Positions 26,405 through 35,043 of a stretch of 64,000 nucleotides of DNA are shown here, in pieces. Position numbers and translations under genes: made by a program. The notes under the pieces are model-generated. The model was given only the letters and a program-made list of their open reading frames with translations. It was not told where the DNA came from and searched no databases. Position 1 is the stretch's first letter; every line of letters begins with the position of its first letter. The stretch comes from Phytohabitans maris (lineage in GTDB: Bacteria > Actinomycetota > Actinomycetes > Mycobacteriales > Micromonosporaceae): the NCBI RefSeq assembly GCF_031085175.1, contig NZ_JAVHUY010000041.1:29634-93633 (forward strand), in the 5' to 3' direction.

Positions 26405-27945
26405 GGCGCCACCCCCGGCTCGCCTCGCTCGCCGGCCGCGTCGCTCCGCTCGGACCAGCGGCCGCCGGCACCGGAGCGGGCGAGGGCGAGCATCGCGTCG
26501 GCGGCCACCGTGTACCGCTCGGCGGCCTCGCGGTACGCGGCGAGGTGTCCATCGGGGACGGTGACCGGCTCGGTGTCGTCGAGCGCGGCGGAGGCGGCCG
26601 CCACGTCGGGCCAGACGCCGGTGCCGGCGCCGGCCAGCGCGACGGCGGCGCGCGGGGTGGCGTCCTGGGAGAGCCGCCGCACCGGCGCGTCGAGGACGGC
26701 GGCGAGGCTCTCCCGCCAGATCGGGGAGCGGGCCACGCCGCCGCCGACCCGCACCTCGGTGACGTCGCCGCCGGCGGCCCGGGCGAGGTGGTCGACGGCG
26801 GCGGCGCAGGCGTAGGCGACCCCTTCCAGCGCGGCCCGCGCGACGTCGCCGGTGCCGTGCATCGGTGCGGCGCCGAGCAGCGCCGCCCGTACCCGCGGGT
26901 CGTGGGTGGGCGTGCTGGTGCCGACGAGGTGCGGCACGAACGTGAGCCCGCGCGCCCCCGGCTCGGTGCCCGCGGCGAGGCGGTCGGCCCGCCCGGGCGG
27001 CTCGCCGGCCGCGCCGCCGAGCAGGTGCTCCTCGCACCAGCCGATGGCGAGGCCGGCCGCGTACACCGAGACCATGGCCAGGAAGCCGGGCTCGCCGGCG
27101 CGGGCGAAGACGAAGTAGTCGCCCGCGCGCAGGTCCGGCAGCGGGGTGAGGACCTGGGCGGCGGTGCCGGCGTTGACGTAGACCCGGCCGGGGGCGACCG
27201 CCCCGCCGCCGAGCGCGGCGCAGGCCACGTCGCAGCCGCCGGCCACGACCGGGGTGCCGGCCGGCAGGCCGGTGAGGCGCGCGGCCTCCGCGCGGACCTC
27301 CCCCACGACCGTGGTACCGGAGACGACCGGCGGGGCCAGGCGGGTGTCGGCGGCGCAGAGCGCCCAGAGCTCCGGGTCCCAACCGTTGCGGCGGACGTCG
27401 AACAGGAGCGTGGCGGCGGCGTCCGAGACGTCGGTGTGCCACTCGCCGGTGAGGTGGTGGCGGACCGCGTCCTTCGGCTGCACCAGCCGCGCCGCCCGGC
27501 GCAGCGCGTCCGGCTCGTGCGCGGCCAGCCAGGCGAGCTTCGGCGCGGTGAACGCCTCGACGACCGGGTTGCCGCAGCGCTCCCGGAACAGGTCGCCGTG
27601 CTGGCGCAGCCGGGCCACCTCGGCGGCGGCCCGCCGGTCGGCCCAGGTCATCGCCGGGCGCACCGGGCGGTCGGCGGCGTCGAAGAGGGCCACGGCGTGG
27701 GTGTGGCCGCTCAGCCCGACGCCGCGGACCGCACCGGAGGGCACTTCGGCGAGCGCGTCCCGCAACGCGCCCGCCGACGCGCTCCACCAGTCGGCCGGGT
27801 CCTGCTCGTGGCGGTCGGCGTGCGTGGTGTCCGACGGGTACGCGCGGTAGCCCCGGGACACCGTCTTGCCGTCGCCGGGGTCGACCACGACCGCCTTGGC
27901 ACCGGTGGTACCGAGGTCCACGCCGACGAGCAGGCCGCCGGTCAT
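26401..27945 (-). CDS. FGGY-family sugar kinase (xylulokinase-like)
   Basis: A 514-residue FGGY carbohydrate kinase. The N-terminal phosphate motif GVDLGTTGAKAVVVD, SGHTHAVALFDAADRPVRPAMTWADRR and the C-terminal VRVGGGVARSPIWRESLAAVL match the xylulokinase group. It starts two bases after the epimerase stop and overlaps the M20 gene. It presumably phosphorylates the imported sugar or the isomerised ketose. The exact sugar cannot be told from sequence, so no symbol is given. Confidence 0.92.
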   Translation of the reverse strand: MTGGLLVGVDLGTTGAKAVVVDPGDGKTVSRGYRAYPSDTTHADRHEQDPADWWSASAGALRDALAEVPSGAVRGVGLSGHTHAVALFDAADRPVRPAMTWADRRAAAEVARLRQHGDLFRERCGNPVVEAFTAPKLAWLAAHEPDALRRAARLVQPKDAVRHHLTGEWHTDVSDAAATLLFDVRRNGWDPELWALCAADTRLAPPVVSGTTVVGEVRAEAARLTGLPAGTPVVAGGCDVACAALGGGAVAPGRVYVNAGTAAQVLTPLPDLRAGDYFVFARAGEPGFLAMVSVYAAGLAIGWCEEHLLGGAAGEPPGRADRLAAGTEPGARGLTFVPHLVGTSTPTHDPRVRAALLGAAPMHGTGDVARAALEGVAYACAAAVDHLARAAGGDVTEVRVGGGVARSPIWRESLAAVLDAPVRRLSQDATPRAAVALAGAGTGVWPDVAAASAALDDTEPVTVPDGHLAAYREAAERYTVAADAMLALARSGAGGRWSERSDAAGERGEPGVAP

Positions 27946-27947
27946 GG

Positions 27948-28904
27948 CTACCGGCTCCCCACCGGCTGGCTCCGCAGCGGCACGAAGCCGAACTCGCCGA
28001 GGAACTCCAGCGACTCCTCCGCGACCCGGTCGAAGTCGGCCAGCCCCACGCCGGCCGGCTCGCCGACGCCGATCGGGCCGCCGACCTGCCAGCCCTCCCA
28101 CTCGACGCTGACGTACCCGTCGAAGTTGATCTCGGCGAGCGCCTCGTACGTCTCGCGGAAGTCGACCAGCCCGCCGCCGAACCAGATGTGGTTGCAGTTG
28201 ACGATCGTGGGGAGCCCGACCTCGTCCTTGATCTGCACGATGTCGATGTACCGGGCGAGCCGCTTGACCGCCGCCTTGACGTTCATGAACGGCTTGACCG
28301 TGACGTAGAACGCGCCGGTGTCCAGCGTCATCCGCAGGTTGCTCGCGCCGACCTCGTCGAACATCCGCTCGATCAGCTCGACCCGGTTGAGGATGGTGCC
28401 CTGCAGCAGCTCGATGCTGACGTTGAGCCCCAGCCCGGCGGCGTGCGCGGCCACCTCGGTGATCGCCTCGCGGCACTGCCGCCACGCCTCCTTGCGGCTC
28501 AGCAGCACGTTGAGCGGCGGGTCGTAGTAGCCGTCGCCGATGAGCGTGCAGACCGACTTGGCGCCGAGCACGGCGGCCGCGTCGAGGGCCTTCTTGAACG
28601 TGTCGATGCCCCGCTCGCGGTCGAACTCGCGCGGGCTGACGAACGTGGTGTGGTGGGCCACGTACCCGATGTCGATGCCGACCCGCTCGGCCGTGGCCCG
28701 CACCTGCCGCAGCTGCTCGTCGTACTCGCTCTTCGGCGCCTCCAGCAGCTTGGCGAAGATGAAGTCCACGCCGTCGTAGCCGTACTTGGCGGTCTGCTCG
28801 ACGCACCAGGCGGCGGGCTTGTCACCCCAGGAGTTCCAGGCCGGGCCGGCCGCCTCCAGGCGCCCCCACGGCATGTTGGGCCACACCTCGAAACTGAGCT
28901 TCAT
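27948..28904 (-). CDS. Sugar phosphate isomerase/epimerase (TIM barrel, AP-endonuclease 2 family)
   Basis: A 318-residue TIM-barrel protein of the xylose isomerase-like superfamily. Metal-site-type residues are seen in SIELLQGT (Glu), LDTGAFYVTV (Asp), NCNHIWFGGG (His) and VSVEWEGW (Glu). The ATG at 28904 was preferred because GGAAGGAAG lies in front of it. It sits between the SIS and kinase genes, as expected for an enzyme that converts the sugar into the kinase substrate. Confidence 0.88.
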   Translation of the reverse strand: MKLSFEVWPNMPWGRLEAAGPAWNSWGDKPAAWCVEQTAKYGYDGVDFIFAKLLEAPKSEYDEQLRQVRATAERVGIDIGYVAHHTTFVSPREFDRERGIDTFKKALDAAAVLGAKSVCTLIGDGYYDPPLNVLLSRKEAWRQCREAITEVAAHAAGLGLNVSIELLQGTILNRVELIERMFDEVGASNLRMTLDTGAFYVTVKPFMNVKAAVKRLARYIDIVQIKDEVGLPTIVNCNHIWFGGGLVDFRETYEALAEINFDGYVSVEWEGWQVGGPIGVGEPAGVGLADFDRVAEESLEFLGEFGFVPLRSQPVGSR

Positions 28905-28934
28905 GACACTGCTTCCTTCCTGCACAGGTGCGGT

Positions 28935-29684
28935 TCACAGGTGCGGTACGAGACTCGACATCTCGCGCACCATGCGGCTGTTGTGGCGGTCCGCGCCGGA
29001 CATGTTCGCGCTCATGAAGACCTGGGGCGTCTCGCCGGCGCGCAGCTGGATGCCGAGCGCCTCGACGATGATCGCGTTGAGCAGCGTCATGCCGACCACA
29101 GTGGACGAAGGGCCGCAGGCGGGGAGGCCGGATCCCAGCTCCACGAGGGCGTCGCCGGGCGGGCAGTGGTTGTCCACCACGACGTCGGCGAGGTCGTGCA
29201 GCCGCGGGCCGGGCCGCTCGATCGAGGTCGCGTACCGCCGGGAGGTGATCGCGATCAGCGGCACGCCCCGCTCCCGCCCGACGCCGGCCACCTCCAGCGG
29301 CAGCGGGTTGGCGCCGGAGTTGGAGGCGATCAGGAGCACGTCCCGGCCACCCTCCAGCCGGTACCCCTCCAGCAGCGCCTCGGCGTGCCCCTTCTCCCGT
29401 TCCAGCACCGTGCTGCGGACCGCGCCCTCGTGCAGCATGTGCGGTCCTTTGAGGATCGGGCAGACCCGCACGGCGCCGCCGGCCCGGTAGAACGCCTCCT
29501 CGCCGAACATGTGCGAGTGCCCGCTGCCGAAGACGTAGAAGACGCCTTCCCGGGCGAAGGAGTGGGCGACCAGCTCGGCGGCCTTCTGGATCGCGGGCAG
29601 CTCCTCCTCGACCGCGGCGGCGAGGATCTCCCGCACGCCGAGCGCGTAGCGGGCGCCGGTCACCCCTTCTCCCCGGGCGGTCAT
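28935..29684 (-). CDS. SIS-domain phosphosugar-binding protein (UPF0309-like)
   Basis: A 249-residue single SIS-domain protein. The phosphosugar loop is FYVFGSGHSHMFGEEAFYRAGG, and the second loop is LLIASNSGANPLPLEVA. SIS proteins isomerise, deaminate or deglycate phosphorylated aldoses and amino sugars. The start overlaps the permease stop (ATGA). With a HutC/DasR-type regulator and RidA nearby it favours an amino-sugar or Amadori-type substrate. Function at that level is inference. Confidence 0.88.
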   Translation of the reverse strand: MTARGEGVTGARYALGVREILAAAVEEELPAIQKAAELVAHSFAREGVFYVFGSGHSHMFGEEAFYRAGGAVRVCPILKGPHMLHEGAVRSTVLEREKGHAEALLEGYRLEGGRDVLLIASNSGANPLPLEVAGVGRERGVPLIAITSRRYATSIERPGPRLHDLADVVVDNHCPPGDALVELGSGLPACGPSSTVVGMTLLNAIIVEALGIQLRAGETPQVFMSANMSGADRHNSRMVREMSSLVPHL

Positions 29685-30511
29685 TTGACGGCTCCCGCGG
29701 TCAGGCCGCCGACGAAGTAGCGGCCGGCGAAGAGGAACGGCACGATCGCCGGGATGACCGTGCAGACGGTGCCGGCCATCAGCAGGCCCCAGTTCACCGT
29801 GTACTGGCCCATGATGGCGCTCAGTCCGATGGGGAGCGTCTTGAGGTCGTCGCTGACCAGAAGCTGCGAGGCGAAGACGAACTCGGTCCAGGAGAAGACG
29901 AACGCGTAGACGCCCACTGTGGACAGGCCGGGGCGGAGCAGCGGCAGCACGATGCGGAACATCATCCGTACCGGGCCGGCGCCGTCGACCGCCGCCGCCT
30001 CGTCGATGTCGCGCGGGATCGCGAAGAAGAACCCGCGCAGCAGCCAGGTGCAGAACGGCGCGGTGAACGCCACGTTCACGATCACCAGCGCGTTGCGGGT
30101 GTCGACCAGCTGGACCTTGGCGAACACCTGGTACAGCGGGACGAGCAGCAGCGTGCCGGGGATCATGTACGCGACCAGGATCAGCCCGGCCACCTTGTTG
30201 CCGCCGGGGATGCGCAGCCGGTACAGCCCGTACGCGGCCGCGAACGACACGAGCATCGTGAAGAACGCGGTCAGCAGCGCCACGATGAAGCTGTTGGTCA
30301 GGTAGGACGGGTAGTCGGTGGCGGTGAAGAGCTCCCGGAAGTTCTCCAGCGTCGGGTGCTCGGGGAAGATCGTCGGCGTGCTGCGCAGGATCTCCTCGCG
30401 GTCCTTGAACGCCGACATCGTGATCCAGTAGAGCGGCCCGAGCACCATCACGGTCAGTGCCGCCATCGCCAGCAGGCGGGGCACCCGGTGCCACCGCAGG
30501 GCGGTCGTCAC
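29681..30511 (-). CDS. ABC sugar transporter permease (MalG type)
   Basis: A 276-residue inner-membrane permease with about six helices. The EAA loop reads DEAAAVDGAGPVRMMFRIVLPLLRP. MalG-like features include the N-terminal helix and the TIFPEHPTLENF periplasmic segment. GTGA overlap with the upstream permease and ATGA overlap with SIS downstream. It forms the pore with the product at 30508. Confidence 0.94.
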   Translation of the reverse strand: MTTALRWHRVPRLLAMAALTVMVLGPLYWITMSAFKDREEILRSTPTIFPEHPTLENFRELFTATDYPSYLTNSFIVALLTAFFTMLVSFAAAYGLYRLRIPGGNKVAGLILVAYMIPGTLLLVPLYQVFAKVQLVDTRNALVIVNVAFTAPFCTWLLRGFFFAIPRDIDEAAAVDGAGPVRMMFRIVLPLLRPGLSTVGVYAFVFSWTEFVFASQLLVSDDLKTLPIGLSAIMGQYTVNWGLLMAGTVCTVIPAIVPFLFAGRYFVGGLTAGAVK

Positions 30512-31449
30512 TGGTCCTCCTTCGGCCTGGCCACCCGGATGTAGAAGAAGGCGAGCGCGGCGAGCAGGATGATCGTCACGACGCTGACCGCGGCCGCGTC
30601 GCTCGCCTGGAACTCGTTGAACGCCTTGTTGTAGATGAAGACCGGCGCGGTGGTGGTGGCGTCCGCCGGGCCGCCCTTCGTGACCAGGTAGATGGAGTCG
30701 ACGATGTTGAACGACCAGAGCGAACCGACCAGGCCGAGCGCGAAGAGCACCGGCTGCAGCAGCGGAAACGTGATCCGCCAGAACGTCCGCCAGGCGTTCG
30801 CGCCGTCCACCCGGGCGGCCTCGTAGATCTCCCCCGGGATCGTGCGCATCGCGCCGTAGATGACGACCGCGCCGAGCGGAAACCAGTGCCAGCTGTTCAT
30901 CAGGATCAGGGCCGGCATGGCCAGCGCGCTGTCGCCGAACGGGCTGCCCAGCCCGTCGATGCCGACCGCGCTCGCCGCCTTGGGCACGACGCCGTAGTTG
31001 CTGTTGCTCAGCCACTGCCAGATGACCGCGACCGCCACGGTGGGGATGACCCACGGGAAGAGCGTCCAGGTGCGCGACGCCCGCGCCCAGCGGCCGTTGC
31101 CGCCGATCACCAGGGCGGTGACGAACGCGATGACGGTCTGCACGACCAGGTTGCCGACCAGCCAGATGCCGGAGCGGCCGATGGCGGCCCAGAACTCGCC
31201 GTCGCCCAGGGCCCGCCCGTAGTTCTCGAAGCCGACGTAGGTGGAGTTGCTGCCGACCACGCCCTGGTCCTGGAAGCTGAGCAGCACCGTGTTGAGCAGT
31301 GGGTAACCGATGACGCCGACCATCAGCAGCACGAGGGGGGCCACGAGGGCGTACCCGAGCAGGTGCCGGGTCCACGGCCGCCGATGCCCAGCGGCCCGGG
31401 CGCGCAGGGCGACGCCCTGCACACCCGGGACTGCGCTGCGCCCGCTCAT
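30508..31449 (-). CDS. ABC sugar transporter permease (MalF/UgpA type)
   Basis: A 313-residue permease with an N-terminal cytoplasmic tail and about six helices. The EAA motif is EIYEAARVDGANAWRTFWRITFPLLQP. The ATG at 31449 overlaps the binding-protein stop (ATGA), and a weaker upstream start at 31485 was rejected. No ATPase gene is found in this operon, so an MsiK/MsmX-type shared ATPase encoded elsewhere must drive it. Confidence 0.94.
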   Translation of the reverse strand: MSGRSAVPGVQGVALRARAAGHRRPWTRHLLGYALVAPLVLLMVGVIGYPLLNTVLLSFQDQGVVGSNSTYVGFENYGRALGDGEFWAAIGRSGIWLVGNLVVQTVIAFVTALVIGGNGRWARASRTWTLFPWVIPTVAVAVIWQWLSNSNYGVVPKAASAVGIDGLGSPFGDSALAMPALILMNSWHWFPLGAVVIYGAMRTIPGEIYEAARVDGANAWRTFWRITFPLLQPVLFALGLVGSLWSFNIVDSIYLVTKGGPADATTTAPVFIYNKAFNEFQASDAAAVSVVTIILLAALAFFYIRVARPKEDQ

Positions 31450-32777
31450 CGCGAGACTGCCTCCTGCATCTGCTGCTGGCCCCACTTGACCGCGGCGGCC
31501 GGCGACTCACCGTTGCTGTACACCCGCTGCACGACCTGGGCCAGGATGTTCTGGCCGGAGACCTTGCCGATCGAGTCGACGTACTGCCCGTCCACGAAGC
31601 CGAACAGCCCGCCGGTCTTGGACTGCTCGAGCATCGCGTCGACGCAGCCCTGGTACTTCTTGATCACCTCGTTGTCGGTCCACGACGGGGCCGTGGCGCC
31701 GTCCTCGGTGAGCGGGAGGAACAGGCCCGGCTCGGCGTTGAGGAACTGGCCGTAGTTCTCCGGCTTCAGCACGAAGCGCAGGAAGTCCTCCGCGCCCTTG
31801 GCCCGCGCGTCGTCCGGGGAGAGCACCATCGCGGCGTTCGAGTAGTAGATGCTGCCCGGCTGGCCGCCGGTGTCGGCCTGCGGGATCGGCGCGCAACCGA
31901 GGTCGCTCGCCGGCCGCCCGGACTCCTTCTCGAACGGCGCCAGGTACTGGCCCTTCTCGATCGCCATCGCCGCCGCGCCGCTGTTGAACGCGGCCTGCGG
32001 CTCGCCCCAGGAGTAGTTGCCGGCGTCGCTCGGGGACTGCTTGAGCAGGTCGGCGTAGAGGCTGAGGGCGGCGACCGTCTGCGGCTTGTCGAAGGCGACC
32101 TGGCCGCTGTCGGTGAAGAAGTTGCCCGCCCCGCCGGTGAGCATCAGGCTGTAGATCACCTGGTCGGTGGCGAGGTTCTTGCCGGCCGGCACGGCGATGC
32201 CCTTCTGGTTGCCGCTGGTCAGCTTCTTCGCGTCGTCGAGCAGCTGGCTCCAGGTCTTCGGCGCCTCGGTGATCCCGGCCTTGGCGAACAGATCCTTGCG
32301 GTACCAGAGCATCTGGACCATGCCGTAGAGCGGCACCGCCCAGTACTGGTCGTCGTCGCGGTACGCGGCCTTGGCCGCGTCGCCGAACGTGTGCTCCTTG
32401 TCCAGCTCCTCCACCAGCGAGGTCACCGGGCGGACCGCGCCCAGCGGCCGGACGTAGGTGGTGAAGTCGGGGATCGTGAACAGGATGTCGGGCTGGGTCT
32501 TCGACTGCACGGCGCTGGAGATCTTGGTGTAGATCTGGTTCCAGTCCTGGACCTGCGCCTGCACCTTGTACTCGGGGTTCGTCGCGTTGTACGCGTCGAT
32601 GACCTTCTGGAACGCCGCGACGCGGTTGGGCGGCTGCTCCATGTGCCACAGCGTCAGCGTCTTGTCGCCGTCGCCGCCACCACTGGGACCGCTTGAGCCG
32701 CCACACGCGGCGACCGGCAGGACGACCGCGAGGGCGAGTGCCGCAACAGCGGCTCTTCTCACCTTTCGTAACCTCAT
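31446..32777 (-). CDS. Sugar ABC transporter substrate-binding lipoprotein
   Basis: A 443-residue family 1 (MalE/UgpB-type) solute-binding lipoprotein. The signal peptide ends in lipobox VAAC (Cys about residue 25), followed by a Gly/Ser linker and the binding domain (TLTLWHMEQPPNRVAAFQKVI). It is the first gene of the ten-gene operon, with a GAAAGGAGAAG ribosome site. It captures the oligosaccharide or conjugate outside the cell and passes it to the two permeases. Confidence 0.94.
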   Translation of the reverse strand: MRLRKVRRAAVAALALAVVLPVAACGGSSGPSGGGDGDKTLTLWHMEQPPNRVAAFQKVIDAYNATNPEYKVQAQVQDWNQIYTKISSAVQSKTQPDILFTIPDFTTYVRPLGAVRPVTSLVEELDKEHTFGDAAKAAYRDDDQYWAVPLYGMVQMLWYRKDLFAKAGITEAPKTWSQLLDDAKKLTSGNQKGIAVPAGKNLATDQVIYSLMLTGGAGNFFTDSGQVAFDKPQTVAALSLYADLLKQSPSDAGNYSWGEPQAAFNSGAAAMAIEKGQYLAPFEKESGRPASDLGCAPIPQADTGGQPGSIYYSNAAMVLSPDDARAKGAEDFLRFVLKPENYGQFLNAEPGLFLPLTEDGATAPSWTDNEVIKKYQGCVDAMLEQSKTGGLFGFVDGQYVDSIGKVSGQNILAQVVQRVYSNGESPAAAVKWGQQQMQEAVSR

Positions 32778-32862
32778 GACGGAATCTTCTCCTTTCGCGA
32801 CCTTTTATGTTGATCGTCGCGACCCGGTGTGTCCCGGGAGATCGACAGACCTCGACCAGCGG

Positions 32863-32922
32863 GCTAGACGAGTGCTAGAGCTTTGGAAGCTTGTTTCGGA
32901 GAGTACAGTTGCGGTCTAGACC
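32863..32922. promoter_or_regulatory. HutC/DasR-type operator sites in the divergent promoter region
   Basis: The 247-bp gap between the binding-protein gene and the GntR gene holds GGTCTAGACC (32913-32922), a perfect palindrome identical to the core of DasR sites known from Streptomyces. It also holds two direct half-sites GCTAGAC (32863-32869) and GCTAGAG (32874-32880). The GntR protein encoded at 33025 is the obvious binder. Confidence 0.68.
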
Positions 32923-33024
32923 GGGTCAACGGGCCGAAGGTCACAAGCTGGCAAAGGAGCAGGTCGCGCTCCCATCGACGGACGCGGTCCGCGCCGGCAC
33001 AGACTGATACGGGATGATCACGCC

Positions 33025-33747
33025 ATGCCAACGCCGAAACACGTGGCGATCACGAACGCCCTCCGCGAGGAATGCCGGGACCTCCCCGCCGGCTCCCGGC
33101 TGCCGTCCGAGAAGGACCTCGCCACACGGTTCGAGGTCAGCCGCATGACGGTCCGGCAGGCGCTGGACGCGCTGGTCACCGACGGGCGGGTCGAGCGGGT
33201 ACCCGGCCTGGGCACCTTCGTGCGCCGCCCCACCGTCGCGATGGGTCCCGGACTCACCTCGTTCACCGAGGACATGCGCGGGCGCGGCCTGCGCCCCAGC
33301 TCCCGCCTGATCGCGCTGGAGGACATGCCCGCCCCGGCCGACGTGGCCGACGACCTCGGCGTCGCCGCCGCCAGCCGGGTCATGCGCCTGGAGCGCCTGC
33401 GGTTCGCCGACGACGAGCCGATGTGCCTGGAGGAGGGGCACCTGCCCATCCGCTTCGAACGGCTGCTGGCCGGCGCCGACCTGGAGGGCTCGCTGCACCA
33501 GGTCCTCGCCTCGGCCGGGGTGGTCGTCACCTCCGCCCACCGGCGGGTCCGGGCGGCCGTCGCCCTCTCCCGCGACGCCCAGCTACTCGGGCTGCCCGCC
33601 GGCGCACCCGCCCTGGAGATCATCGACGTCTTCTTCGACGCGAACGGGCGTGCCGTCCAGCGCGCCCACTCCCGCTACCGTGCCGACCGGTACGAGGTCA
33701 TGTCCGACCTCCGCCGCACCCCGACGACCCACCTGGAGAACCAATGA
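33025..33747 (+). CDS. GntR-family regulator, HutC/UTRA subfamily (DasR-like)
   Basis: A 240-residue repressor. The winged HTH at about 8-70 has SRLPSEKDLATRFEVSRMTVRQALDALVTDGRVERVPGLGTFV. A UTRA effector domain (about 90-232) follows, the domain that binds phosphorylated sugars in DasR/NagR relatives. It faces the importer operon across a gap with DasR-like sites and overlaps ridA by ATGA. The probable inducer is a sugar phosphate from the pathway. Confidence 0.92.
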   Translation: MPTPKHVAITNALREECRDLPAGSRLPSEKDLATRFEVSRMTVRQALDALVTDGRVERVPGLGTFVRRPTVAMGPGLTSFTEDMRGRGLRPSSRLIALEDMPAPADVADDLGVAAASRVMRLERLRFADDEPMCLEEGHLPIRFERLLAGADLEGSLHQVLASAGVVVTSAHRRVRAAVALSRDAQLLGLPAGAPALEIIDVFFDANGRAVQRAHSRYRADRYEVMSDLRRTPTTHLENQ

Positions 33748-34172
33748 CCTGGACCGCGCACACCTCGGCCGACCTGCCCACCCCGGCCGGCCCGTACAGC
33801 CACGTGATCGACGCCGGCGCGTTCGTGTGGACCGCGGGGTTCGGGCCGCAGGACCCGGCGACCGGCGAGATCCCCGAGGGGATCGCCGCGCAGACCGAGC
33901 GGGTCATCGACAACGTCGAGCGGGCGCTGCGCACCGTCGGGCTCGGGCTCCGCGACGTGGTCAAGGCCACCGTCCACCTGCAACACCTGGACCGCGACTT
34001 CGCCGCCTACAACGAGGTGTACGGCCGCCGCTTCCAGCCGCCGTACCCGGTGCGCACCACGGTCGGCAGCACGCTGGCCGGCATCCTGGTCGAGATCGAC
34101 GTGGTCGCCGTACGCCCCGGGGCGCCCAGCGAGCGCGATCAACACAGCCCCGCGCCCGGCGGGCGGAGCTGA
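33744..34172 (+). CDS. ridA: RidA/YjgF-family protein
   Basis: A 142-residue RidA-like protein. RidA proteins hydrolyse reactive enamines/imines left by PLP enzymes. Core features are PAGPYSHVIDAGAFVWTAGFGPQDPATGEI, TERVIDNVERALRTVG and a C-terminal VEIDVVAV. The catalytic Arg of archetypal RidA is normally in a PxRxxV context; here PPYPVRTTVG supplies it. The ATG overlaps the GntR stop. Its presence fits the PLP enzyme of the facing operon. Confidence 0.9.
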   Translation: MTWTAHTSADLPTPAGPYSHVIDAGAFVWTAGFGPQDPATGEIPEGIAAQTERVIDNVERALRTVGLGLRDVVKATVHLQHLDRDFAAYNEVYGRRFQPPYPVRTTVGSTLAGILVEIDVVAVRPGAPSERDQHSPAPGGRS

Positions 34173-34174
34173 CC

Positions 34175-34927
34175 GTGTCCGCCGTCCCCCTCCTCGACTC
34201 GGTGTGGCTGGTCGGCAGCGGCACCCACCCGGACGCGCTGACCGACCCGCACGACTGCCACTGCTACCTGATCTGGGACGGGGCCGGCGGGCTGCTCGTC
34301 GACACCGGCACCGGGCTGGGCACGCGGCGGTGGCTGGCGGCCGTGGCCGAGGTATGCGACCCGCGGGCCCTCACCGGCGCCGTCCTCACCCACTACCACG
34401 CCGACCACGCGGGCGGTGCGGCCGCCGCCCGCGCCGCCGGCATCCCGCTGCTGGCCGGCGCCGAAACGGCCGAGGCCCTGGCCACCGGCGACGAGGTCCG
34501 CACCTCGCTCGCGGTCGCCCGCACCGCCGGCGTCTACCCGGACGGGTACCGGCTGGCCCCGGCCACGGTCGACCGCGTCCTCGCCGGCGGCGACACGATC
34601 GCCGCCGGTGGCCTGCGGGTCGAGGTCGTGGCCGCGCCCGGGCACTGCGACGGCCACCTCGTCCTGCTGCTGTCCACCGGCGGCCGCACGATGCTCTTCA
34701 GCGGCGACTGCCTCTTCGCCGGCGGCCGGGTCAGCATCCAGGCGCTGCACGACTGCCGCCTGGACCGGTACGCGGAGACGGTCATCGGGCTCGCCGGCCG
34801 CGACGTCGACACCCTGCTGCCCGGCCACGGCCCGTTCGTGCTCGACGCGGCCCGGCCCGACATCCAGGCCGCGGCGCGCTCGTTCCGCCGGCTCGTCCCA
34901 CCCCCGAACGTCCTCCAGCCCGACTGA
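34175..34927 (+). CDS. Metallo-beta-lactamase-fold hydrolase
   Basis: A 250-residue MBL-fold protein with the di-metal motif THYHADHAGG (HxHxDH, about residues 71-80), then PGHCDGH, FSGDCLFAGG (Asp) and LPGHGP. The overall shape resembles hydroxyacylglutathione hydrolase-type enzymes and lactonases. The GTG at 34175 lies two bases after ridA, so gntR-ridA-mbl form one operon. A lactone or thioester substrate is possible, as sugar dehydrogenases often yield lactones. Confidence 0.88.
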   Translation: MSAVPLLDSVWLVGSGTHPDALTDPHDCHCYLIWDGAGGLLVDTGTGLGTRRWLAAVAEVCDPRALTGAVLTHYHADHAGGAAAARAAGIPLLAGAETAEALATGDEVRTSLAVARTAGVYPDGYRLAPATVDRVLAGGDTIAAGGLRVEVVAAPGHCDGHLVLLLSTGGRTMLFSGDCLFAGGRVSIQALHDCRLDRYAETVIGLAGRDVDTLLPGHGPFVLDAARPDIQAAARSFRRLVPPPNVLQPD

Positions 34928-35010
34928 GCGCCCGTCTTTCAGCCCGGCCGCGCGCCCGTCTTTCAGGCCGACTGGGCGTCTGCGGCCGGCCTTTTCAGGC
35001 CGGCGGCCGC
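34928..35010. terminator. Shared 3' region: short direct repeats and two-way terminator hairpin
   Basis: Between convergent genes, GCGCCCGTCTTTCAG occurs twice, 24 bp apart (34928 and 34952). A stem-loop GGCCGGCC-TTTTCA-GGCCGGC then sits at about 34984-35004. It fits a bidirectional terminator that separates the two catabolic loci. Confidence 0.5.
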
Positions 35011-35043
35011 GGCCCGACGTCCTCGGGCCGACTGCGGGCGTGC

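Noticed and set aside
24560..26815. 751-codon plus-strand open frame
   Set aside because: Shadow of the IclR, M20 and kinase genes on the minus strand.
34928..34976. Possible CRISPR-like repeat (GCGCCCGTCTTTCAG twice)
   Set aside because: Only two units with a 9-base spacer, next to a terminator; no cas genes.
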